A stretch of DNA of 5,338 nt from Vampirovibrionales bacterium (GCA_025451145.1 JANWKX010000097.1:1-5338); one strand, 5' to 3'; shown: positions 1-5,200, numbered from the stretch's first letter. Numbers and translations are program-made. Notes: a model not told the origin generated them from the sequence alone.

Positions 1-308
1 ATATCGATATTCTTTTGAATGACCTTTTGGACCGCCTCAATTTCGGTTTGAACAGACTTCTGCTGGGTATCTACACGCCTTAACTGTAATTCCAAGGACA
101 TATCAACGCTTTGCAGTGCATTAATCCTCAACTGGATTTGGACTGCCTCAGGAGAATTGGGATCGAGGTTTGCAGAAATGGTAAACAATTGGTTGGTAAT
201 ATCGGCAAGCTGAGTCCTGGACTGGTTAATTTGCTGACCGGTAAATTCCAACTCGCTTTTACGGGCGGTCAGAACTAAATATCTTGCTTGGCTTGCAGCC
301 ATTCCCAT
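1..308 (-). CDS. Coiled-coil protein with MGMAASQAR N-terminus, 3' end cut off by window edge
   Basis: The frame is open for 102 codons from an ATG at 308 to the left edge, so the C-terminus is missing. The start is well supported: a strong Shine-Dalgarno GGAGGGG (323 to 317) lies 8 nt upstream, and an in-frame stop (332 to 330) lies just above. A second ATG follows two codons later. The protein begins MGMAASQARYLVLTARKSEL. After that it is rich in Q, N, E, L and I, with heptad-like spacing and long helical stretches (about residues 20-45 and 55-102), suggesting a coiled coil. There is no signal peptide, membrane segment or catalytic motif. I associate this N-terminus with a family of short, uncharacterised proteins in Vampirovibrionia and some other uncultured lineages; that is recall, not a search. 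A sigma-28-like promoter upstream suggests membership of a late flagellar or motility regulon. The exact function is unknown. Confidence 0.85.
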   Translation of the reverse strand, partial: MGMAASQARYLVLTARKSELEFTGQQINQSRTQLADITNQLFTISANLDPNSPEAVQIQLRINALQSVDMSLELQLRRVDTQQKSVQTEIEAVQKVIQKNID

Positions 309-316
309 AAATGGGA

Positions 317-323
317 CCCCTCC
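317..323 (-). promoter_or_regulatory. Strong ribosome binding site for the MGMAASQAR gene
   Basis: GGAGGGG reads on the minus strand 8 nt before the ATG at 308. It fixes the start. A CCTCCC stretch about 46 nt earlier in the same predicted leader (374 to 369) could pair with it, so the site might be masked in the transcript. Confidence 0.8.
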
Positions 324-324
324 A

Positions 325-374
325 TCTTTTTACAAAAAGTCGTAACGCCTATATTCGTTACCTCTATAGGGAGG
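325..374 (-). other. Structured 5' leader of the coiled-coil gene
   Basis: The leader predicted below the sigma-28 promoter holds three short hairpins on the minus strand: CCTC/GAGG around ATAG-rich centre (361-374), TAACG/CGTTA with an 8-nt loop (342-359), and CTTTTT/AAAAAG (326-339). The first contains a CCTCC that could alternatively pair with the GGAGG of the ribosome binding site. A translational control role is possible, but each stem is short. Confidence 0.3.
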
Positions 375-402
375 TTATCGGCCTAAACGCTTTAAGCCTT
401 TA
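375..402 (-). promoter_or_regulatory. Sigma-28 (FliA-type) flagellar promoter candidate
   Basis: On the minus strand, TAAA (402 to 399) is separated by 16 nt from a perfect GCCGATAA (382 to 375). The enterobacterial FliA consensus is TAAAGTTT-N11-GCCGATAA, i.e. TAAA and GCCGATAA about 15 nt apart, so the -10 matches in 8 of 8 positions and the -35 core in 4 of 4, with a spacer one base longer. The predicted transcription start is near 368, giving a leader of about 60 nt before the coiled-coil gene at 308. The distance and orientation fit that gene. Evidence is sequence match only. Confidence 0.7.
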
Positions 403-415
403 AAGACTGCAAAAA

Positions 416-440
416 ATTTTGTTATTTTTCTTAACAAAAT
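416..440. repeat. Perfect 9-bp inverted repeat upstream of the sigma-28 promoter
   Basis: ATTTTGTTA (416-424) and TAACAAAAT (432-440) are exact reverse complements separated by 7 nt of mostly T. The site lies 13 bp upstream of the -35 of the minus-strand promoter, where an activator site or AT-rich UP element could sit. It is AT-rich, so chance occurrence is not negligible. Confidence 0.4.
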
Positions 441-533
441 GAATAAACCTGCACGATAAGTGGGTAGCAGGTGAATGGGTTGTGCCTGCTGTCTCGATAA
501 TTTGTTGAAATGCCCCCTGATTATGGGATGACG

Positions 534-561
534 TTGCAATAAAAATAAATCACAATATCAT
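534..561 (+). promoter_or_regulatory. Possible sigma-70-type promoter reading into the repeat
   Basis: TTGCAA (534-539) and TATCAT (556-561) are spaced by 16 nt; each matches the TTGACA/TATAAT consensus in four of six positions. Transcription would start near 567-569, at the left end of the dispersed repeat. The repeat would then form the leader of the short gene at 821. It is the best housekeeping-type candidate I can see upstream of that gene, but it is weak. Confidence 0.35.
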
Positions 562-565
562 GACT

Positions 566-760
566 AAGAGCCTATCCGGGAAACATCCATGACGGGCATC
601 TGCGTTGTCGCTGTGATGCTCGAATGCTCATTTACTATGTGTAAACTTCGCTTCTCTACCCAACTCGCCAGGCGTGCCTCATTGGGGCCCGCAAAGTCTC
701 TAACGCTTCACTGCATGTTGCTTGGTGCTCCCCTCCTGAACGTCTCTCGGATAGTCTCTA
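566..760 (+). repeat. Dispersed repeat, copy 1 (MITE-like, ~195 bp, inverted ends)
   Basis: The left end AAGAGCCTATCCGGGAAA is an imperfect inverted repeat (14 of 18) of the right end at 743-760. A second copy in the same orientation lies at 4954-5161. The first ~115 bases of the two copies are close to 90% identical by eye, including a 34-base exact run (604-637 here, 4992-5025 there). The centre carries a hairpin TTTAC-TATGT-GTAAA (631-645). There is no transposase and no convincing coding sequence; the frame open through it has no ribosome binding site. It is probably a non-autonomous mobile element or an intergenic repeat family. No clear target-site duplication is seen. Confidence 0.85.
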
Positions 761-806
761 GAACAGCCTACCGCATTTGGATATTGTCCCTGCTATTGAT
801 AGCCTT

Positions 807-811
807 AGGAG
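807..811 (+). promoter_or_regulatory. Ribosome binding site for the 75-residue protein
   Basis: AGGAG lies 9 nt before the ATG at 821, with an in-frame TAA at 815-817. Together they fix the start and are a main argument that this short gene is real. Confidence 0.75.
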
Positions 812-820
812 TGATAACTG

Positions 821-1048
821 ATGTCTAAATTATGGATGCAACAAATTTTACCGGGTCTTTCTCAGCCCGTATCTAAACCGAGCTTTGGAACCAGAACGTC
901 TCAAAATCCCTTTGCCCGTTCCGGGGGGGTGGGTCAATCCATGCCCAATGAACCTGGTCTAAACCAGCCCTTGCGAAACCCCATGTTTGTAGGTTACAGG
1001 GATAATAAACCCATTTATGCAGGCTCACGGCTTTACGTACTCTATTAG
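821..1048 (+). CDS. Short uncharacterised protein, 75 residues
   Basis: I do not recognise a named family. The protein is basic and rich in P, G, N, Q and S, with no signal peptide or membrane segment. Its first two thirds look disordered and carry two PGL(S/N)QP repeats (residues about 11-16 and 45-50). The last 21 residues are different: GYRDNKPIYAGSRLYVLY after MFV, an aromatic-rich, beta-like tail that could be a folded or docking segment and resembles tails of small proteins I associate loosely with Vampirovibrionia. The start is supported by AGGAG at good spacing and an upstream in-frame stop. It sits 60 bp after repeat copy 1 and is convergent with the WYL pair, its TAG overlapping their TAA by four bases. 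A run of seven G (923-929) lies within the frame. Confidence 0.65.
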   Translation: MSKLWMQQILPGLSQPVSKPSFGTRTSQNPFARSGGVGQSMPNEPGLNQPLRNPMFVGYRDNKPIYAGSRLYVLY

Positions 1049-2025
1049 AGTGATTCTATGGAATTATGAGGCAATAGTCCGTTAAGCATTCTATCGATCA
1101 TGTAAAGCATCTCCTTTCGAGCTGAATTGGGCGAAAGGACTTGGCAAGTCGCCCCATAACGCAGCAGGCGTTTCAGCAGTTGATCCACTTCATCCGTCTT
1201 GTGCTTGACCAGGAGAGAATCCCCTTTCTGAACAACGGTTTCTCCGGGGTAAGGGCGGTAATTGGAGGCAATGCGACCCATTAATTTGAAGGTCACCATG
1301 GTCTTAACAGCCTGTGAGCGAGAACGGTTAGGAAGCTGACGACAATGGTGGATACGCTCAACATCTAAACGAACTTTTTTGTTGGTTTTCGGATCGTTGC
1401 CCACCAAGGTTAATCGCTTTCGGTGATAAGTGATCTCAAGAGGTTCAACCATCTTTGAGATGGATTTCCCATCCGGCATTTCATAATCAAAGACCAGCAC
1501 TTGGCCATCGATACAGTAGCGTTGAAACCTTTCAGCCAGTTGAATATCCGCGGTAGATAGCTGATGCTCAAACGGTATCTTGTTTGAGACGTTTTGATAA
1601 ATTTCCTGAATTTGATTAAAGGGGATAATCCGGCGAATGAGCATCAGAAAATGGTGGTAAGTCGAGGCCAGTGGATGTTGAAAGAATTGGGCGCAAATCA
1701 GTTGAATGATGTTTAAATGATCTTTTGGAATCGGATATTTAAGGGGGTGTTCTTTCAAATGAAGCATGATCTGGCCATGGCCATCTGTATTATGAATATC
1801 ACACCCAAAAACCTGTAGGGTATGAATATAGTTATTTAAGGTTTCAACGGTTAATGTCCTTTGCACCATGGGATGATTTAACAGATGGGTGTTGAGATCC
1901 GAAGGACTAAGGGTTTGGGCCTGGCAGAGGAGCAAATAGATAAATAGGAGTCGATAGGCTGAAACATTAATTCTAAGGCCTTCCTCAAGCTGAGTGACAT
2001 CAAAAACAGGTAGCTCCATTATCAT
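1045..2025 (-). CDS. WYL-domain transcriptional regulator, second of a coupled pair, degenerate WYL
   Basis: This is probably a cytoplasmic DNA-binding regulator of 326 residues, the usual size for HTH-WYL-WCX proteins. Residues about 20-90 form a winged-helix-like region. Residues about 172-230 match a WYL domain, but the signature is eroded: the stretch usually reading G-x-W-Y-L reads KRLTLVG (203-209), and the R-L-D-R-I motif reads VRLDVERI (218-225) with one residue inserted. Residues about 243-315 resemble the C-terminal WCX extension. Its ATG overlaps the stop of the upstream gene (ATGA), so it is translationally coupled; the nearest AGG-type site is distant. YIHTLQVFGCDI (66-77) parallels YINTLKAVGCQI of its partner, indicating an old tandem duplication. 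By analogy with PafB/PafC, the two may act as a heterodimer, this one perhaps having lost or changed ligand sensing. Target and ligand are unknown. Confidence 0.85.
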   Translation of the reverse strand: MIMELPVFDVTQLEEGLRINVSAYRLLFIYLLLCQAQTLSPSDLNTHLLNHPMVQRTLTVETLNNYIHTLQVFGCDIHNTDGHGQIMLHLKEHPLKYPIPKDHLNIIQLICAQFFQHPLASTYHHFLMLIRRIIPFNQIQEIYQNVSNKIPFEHQLSTADIQLAERFQRYCIDGQVLVFDYEMPDGKSISKMVEPLEITYHRKRLTLVGNDPKTNKKVRLDVERIHHCRQLPNRSRSQAVKTMVTFKLMGRIASNYRPYPGETVVQKGDSLLVKHKTDEVDQLLKRLLRYGATCQVLSPNSARKEMLYMIDRMLNGLLPHNSIESL

Positions 2026-2972
2026 TCCAGGTATATTTGCCTCATCTCTTGTAAGGTTTGCTCGATATCCGACTTAAAACTTAATGGTTGTATCACTTGA
2101 AAAGAATACCCTGAAGCCAGGAGTTTTTGCTTGATGAGAAACTCATTATCGCACCACAGCTTGACAATCAGATCTTGGCGAGAGGATGGATCCGGGTATA
2201 CTTCGCAAGGTTCGCCGATCGGTTCAAACTCCTGGAGAGAGCAGTCAAATATCTTTAAAACCAAGGCAGGCTTTCGGGCGACTTTCTTTTTTAAAAGGCT
2301 CGATAATTCAGGGGAATCGATCGGGGTAAATTTTTGAACACGATCTAATCTTAGCATGGATGTTTGTTCACAGTCTTCGCGTTGGCAAAGAATGTATAAA
2401 TAGCCTTGTTCATAAAAAAGCCTGAGGGGCAAAACGGTATAGGTCTTCGTCCCCTCCAAGGGAACATCATACTGAACTTTCAAAATCTGATTTGCTTGGC
2501 AATGGGCCTCTATATCTTTAATCTCCTGGTCGAGGTGACACAGGTTTGCAAAACGAACCTCATCGAAAAATTGGGTTTCCAATTGATTTCGGTCCCGATT
2601 AGCTGATTTCTGGAACACGGACCTGAGCCACTGGGTTAGGACCAGAAAGTCATGGTAACTCAGCTCTTCATCAATGGCGTTTACGGCATCTTTCAGCACT
2701 TCAAGATCTTGGTAGGTCAAGAAGTAGGTAAACGGATGGTAGCTTAAATGGTAGCAGTACTGATTTTTGGGAGTCGGGCGGCTGATTTGGCAGCCTACAG
2801 CTTTAAGTGTATTGATATAAAACCAGAGGGTATCCTGAGAAACCCGTCTTCCAATTCGTGAGTCCGTCTCAAACCGTTCATTAATCTCCTGAAAGGTCAT
2901 TGGTTTTTCACTTAACCATTGAAAGAGCTTCAAAATGCGATATGCTGTTTGGTTAAAACTGTTGTGTTTCAA
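2022..2972 (-). CDS. WYL-domain transcriptional regulator, first of a coupled pair
   Basis: This is a 316-residue regulator with the standard order: winged helix-turn-helix (about 10-80, including VSQDTLWFYINTLKAVGC, probably around the recognition helix), WYL domain (about 150-218), and a WCX-like C-terminus (about 235-314). The WYL signature is recognisable as GYLYILC (190-196), with L replacing the usual W, followed by the well-kept LRLDRV (207-212), whose arginines bind ligand or nucleic acid in characterised family members. The start is TTG. It is supported by GGAGAGG (2985 to 2979) 6 nt upstream, an in-frame TAG further up, and no ATG before residue 25, which would cut into the HTH. It overlaps the next WYL gene by four bases and is transcribed divergently from the TPR-glycosyltransferase gene, so autoregulation or control of that gene through the shared region is plausible but not shown. 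Confidence 0.9.
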   Translation of the reverse strand: MKHNSFNQTAYRILKLFQWLSEKPMTFQEINERFETDSRIGRRVSQDTLWFYINTLKAVGCQISRPTPKNQYCYHLSYHPFTYFLTYQDLEVLKDAVNAIDEELSYHDFLVLTQWLRSVFQKSANRDRNQLETQFFDEVRFANLCHLDQEIKDIEAHCQANQILKVQYDVPLEGTKTYTVLPLRLFYEQGYLYILCQREDCEQTSMLRLDRVQKFTPIDSPELSSLLKKKVARKPALVLKIFDCSLQEFEPIGEPCEVYPDPSSRQDLIVKLWCDNEFLIKQKLLASGYSFQVIQPLSFKSDIEQTLQEMRQIYLE

Positions 2973-3275
2973 GCAGGTCCTCTCCGCAACAGCCTATCTT
3001 AAATCCGCTGTTCCTAAAAACATCAAAAAGTTTACATAAAAAAGACGTCTACGTAAGGTAAAAATCTTCGTTTTTATAACTTTTTTTCCATCCAAATGAA
3101 TAAAGAAGATGAAATGTTTATTCAATAGTATATACAAACTCAATCCTGGCCTGACTAGCGATGATTGAGACTGGTGGACATGCCTTCATTCTTTTGTAAA
3201 ACCTCCATTGACTGAAGGTTGCACAGTATAGGATGAAGTTGATAACGTTGATTATTGATAAAAAGAGGTTGATTG
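2973..3275. promoter_or_regulatory. Divergent intergenic control region, rich in palindromes
   Basis: This gap between two divergently read genes must hold both promoters. Visible sites are: two adjacent perfect 6-bp palindromes GACGTC and TACGTA (3044-3055); a perfect 8-bp inverted repeat TGAATAAA/TTTATTCA with 12-nt spacer (3097-3124); a 7-bp one CTCAATC/GATTGAG with 17-nt spacer (3139-3169); and repeated GTTGAT words just before the forward gene. A weak minus-strand promoter candidate is TTACGT (3056 to 3051)-N16-TAAACT (3034 to 3029), which would overlap the GACGTC/TACGTA pair. For the forward gene, TTGACT (3208-3213) and TATAGG (3227-3232) are present, but their 13-nt spacer is too short, so no forward promoter is called. 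No small gene is convincing here. Confidence 0.5.
2979..2985 (-). promoter_or_regulatory. Ribosome binding site that supports a TTG start
   Basis: GGAGAGG on the minus strand, 6 nt from the TTG at 2972, decides the start of the first WYL gene. Confidence 0.75.
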
Positions 3276-4952
3276 ATGCAGCCTTCAGCACTTTTTCATT
3301 ATGCACAAGAGCTTCAAGACCAAGGCCAATGGCATGAAGCCTATCAAGGCTTTTTAAGCCTGCTTAAGCAGGAACCAGCTTTTTCAAGTGCATGTGAGGC
3401 CTTATTTTTTTTGCCGGGTACCATCAGTCTGGGTGCTCAGGAGCAATCCATTGTTCAGGAAAGCCAGCAATTTATCCAGCAGTCCGCCCGATTTTATAAC
3501 CAGTTGGGTATTCAATTGCAAGAACAGCACCTTAGGCAATTAGCTGTTTTTGCCTACCAGAAATCGATTCAACTTAACCCTGAAGCGCCAGAAACGCTTA
3601 ATAATCTCGGCAACGCATTACGAGAGCTGAATGCCTTTGGTGATGCGCTTGATTGTTATTATCAAGCCTTGCGGTTACCGACCCCTCATATCGGGATTAT
3701 CCATAACAATATTGGGTTTACCTACCAAACCAAAGGAGATTTCCAACAAGCTGTCAGCCATTACCAACAGGCCATTGCCTATAAGCCGGACTTGACTGAA
3801 GCCCATAACAACCTGGGAAACGTGCTTCAGTTTCAAGGGTATTTCAATGAATCCCTCACGCATTACCAGCAGGTCTTGAAAGAGCGTCCTCAGCATGCCG
3901 AGGCCCTTAATAACATGGGGTATGCCTATCAAGCAAGAGGTGAGATTGAAACGGCTATTGACTATTACAGACAAGCTTTGGCCATTCAGCCGGACTATAA
4001 TGATGCCAAAGTAAATCTGGCTCTGGCTTGGCTTATTTCAGGCAACTTTGAAGCAGGTTGGCCACAATATGAATATCGCTTTGAAAAAGAAATCTATCGA
4101 TCCAGAAGGCCATCGGCACCGTCTTGGGATGGGGGAGATCTCCACGGGAAAAGGATCATCATTCTTCAAGAGCAAGGCTTCGGGGATACCCTTCAGATGC
4201 TTCGCTATTTCCCTTTACTCAAAGCCAAAGGGGCGACTTTGATTGTTGAATGCTACCCCGAAATGCAGTCTTTGTTGACCCATTGTTCCGCCATTGATGA
4301 ATTGGTGATTCACCAGGAGGGAAAGCTCCCTGATGTTGCCTATGACACACATTGTTTCCTGATGAGCCTCCCTTATCAATTTCAAACCCCGCTAGAGTCG
4401 GTTCCGCCGGTTCAAGAGGCATTTATGCTGCCGCAACAGAAACTCAAGGAATGGAAGGCCTGGATAGCACCATCCAAAAAACTCAATGTGGGCTTTGCCT
4501 GGTCCGGGAAACCTCAAAATCCCTGGAATATTGTCAGAAGTTGCGGACTTGATCCGTTTTTAACGTTAACCCGAATTCCGGATTTGACCTTATATAGTCT
4601 TCAAAAAGGGCCTCAATCCGAGGCGGTTGATTGGACAGAAGTCCCGGAAAATATTGTCAATCTGGGGTCTCAGCTATCGGACTTTTTAGAGACCGCTGCG
4701 GCAATTAGCCAGATGGATTTAATCATCACCGTTGACACGGCCATAGCCCATCTGGCGGGAACATTGCAAAAACCTGTCTGGTTGCTGCTTTCCAGGGCCG
4801 GTGATTGGCGCTGGCTATTAGAGCGCCCGGACTCCCCATGGTATTCGGAGATGACCCTGTATCGCCAGAGTGATTTTAATCAATGGGGGCCGGTCTTTGA
4901 ACGGGTTAAGGCCGATTTGGAGCATCTCCAGCTCGCTTTACAAGCCACCTAG
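3276..4952 (+). CDS. TPR-repeat protein with C-terminal GT-B glycosyltransferase-like domain
   Basis: The protein has 558 residues. It starts with a divergent TPR-like unit (about 3-34), then six TPR units at roughly 72-103, 106-137, 141-171, 175-205, 209-239 and 243-273, several with the typical NNLG or NNMG start and final P. The C-terminal domain (about 290-555) shows motifs of TPR-linked glycosyltransferases: EQGFGDTLQMLRY (299-311), GFAWSGKPQNP (406-416) followed by RS, and DLIITVDTAIAHLAG (481-495) then KPVWLLL and DWRWLLERPDSPWY. This domain resembles GT9/GT41-like GT-B folds. A sugar-nucleotide-dependent transfer to protein or glycan, with the TPRs holding the acceptor, is the likely role; donor and acceptor are unknown. 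No signal peptide, so probably cytoplasmic. ATG at 3276 is preferred over a TTG one codon earlier because AAGAGG ends 7 nt upstream of the ATG. The gene ends two bases before repeat copy 2 and looks complete. Confidence 0.9.
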   Translation: MQPSALFHYAQELQDQGQWHEAYQGFLSLLKQEPAFSSACEALFFLPGTISLGAQEQSIVQESQQFIQQSARFYNQLGIQLQEQHLRQLAVFAYQKSIQLNPEAPETLNNLGNALRELNAFGDALDCYYQALRLPTPHIGIIHNNIGFTYQTKGDFQQAVSHYQQAIAYKPDLTEAHNNLGNVLQFQGYFNESLTHYQQVLKERPQHAEALNNMGYAYQARGEIETAIDYYRQALAIQPDYNDAKVNLALAWLISGNFEAGWPQYEYRFEKEIYRSRRPSAPSWDGGDLHGKRIIILQEQGFGDTLQMLRYFPLLKAKGATLIVECYPEMQSLLTHCSAIDELVIHQEGKLPDVAYDTHCFLMSLPYQFQTPLESVPPVQEAFMLPQQKLKEWKAWIAPSKKLNVGFAWSGKPQNPWNIVRSCGLDPFLTLTRIPDLTLYSLQKGPQSEAVDWTEVPENIVNLGSQLSDFLETAAAISQMDLIITVDTAIAHLAGTLQKPVWLLLSRAGDWRWLLERPDSPWYSEMTLYRQSDFNQWGPVFERVKADLEHLQLALQAT

Positions 4953-4953
4953 G

Positions 4954-5161
4954 AAGAGCCTATCCGGGAAAAGTCCATGTCGGGCATCTGGGTTGTCGCT
5001 GTGATGCTCGAATGCTCATTTACTACGTGTAAATTCCGCTTCTTATCCCAACTCGGCAGGCGTGCCTCGTTAGGAACCGTGAGATTTGTCTAACGCTTCA
5101 CTGTGTTTCGCTAGGCTTCCTACCATCTGCTCCGCCCTGAACATTTCTCGGATAGACTCTA
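4954..5161 (+). repeat. Dispersed repeat, copy 2 (MITE-like, ~208 bp, inverted ends)
   Basis: Same family and orientation as the copy at 566-760. Left end AAGAGCCTATCCGGGAAA and right end 5144-5161 are inverted repeats matching in 15 of 18 positions. The central hairpin is one pair longer here, ATTTAC-TACGT-GTAAAT (5018-5034). The copy is about 13 bases longer than copy 1, mainly in the right third, where identity drops. It begins two bases after the glycosyltransferase stop, so it would form the 3' untranslated region of that transcript. It has no coding potential and no U-tract that would make it a standard terminator. Confidence 0.85.
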
Positions 5162-5174
5162 AGTATCCGAGAAA
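5144..5174. repeat. Perfect 11-bp inverted repeat formed by abutting repeat ends
   Basis: TTTCTCGGATA (5144-5154), the right end of repeat copy 2, is followed after 9 nt by its exact reverse complement TATCCGAGAAA (5164-5174). The second arm resembles a left end of the same repeat family (TATCCGGGAAA). It may be a remnant of a neighbouring copy. As RNA it would make an 11-bp hairpin between the glycosyltransferase gene and pyk, but no run of T follows, so it is not called a terminator. Confidence 0.6.
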
Positions 5175-5179
5175 CCCGC

Positions 5180-5200
5180 CATTTGGGTAAACATTTGGGT
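5180..5200 (+). repeat. Two direct copies of CATTTGGGT
   Basis: CATTTGGGT occurs at 5180-5188 and 5192-5200, a 12-bp period, just upstream of the possible pyk promoter. The second copy overlaps the candidate -35. It could be a paired regulator site or a small tandem duplication. Confidence 0.35.

Noticed and set aside
452..500. Further sigma-28-like -10 words (CACGATAA at 452, CTCGATAA at 493) on the plus strand
   Set aside because: Each matches only 6 of 8 positions and neither has a proper TAAA at 15-16 nt upstream.
566..760. Target-site duplication around the repeat
   Set aside because: TA-like bases flank copy 1 on both sides, but the boundaries are ambiguous by a base and copy 2 shows no matching duplication.
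589..828. 79-codon plus-strand open frame through repeat copy 1
   Set aside because: It lies mostly inside the repeat, has no ribosome binding site, and the frame is not kept in copy 2, which differs by indels. It also overlaps the better-supported start at 821.
1112..1139. 8-bp inverted repeat TCCTTTCG/CGAAAGGA as a terminator for the short gene
   Set aside because: Loop of 12 nt, no T-run on either strand, and it is inside the coding sequence of the WYL gene.
3208..3232. TTGACT and TATAGG as the promoter of the TPR-glycosyltransferase
   Set aside because: The spacer is only 13 nt, too short for a standard sigma-70 promoter.
3118..3306. 62-codon minus-strand frame with a hydrophobic segment in the divergent region
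   Set aside because: GTG start without a ribosome binding site, overlapping the start of the glycosyltransferase gene on the opposite strand; composition reflects AT-rich intergenic DNA.
3675..3974. 99-codon minus-strand frame inside the TPR region
   Set aside because: Antisense shadow of the repeated TPR coding sequence, with no start signal.
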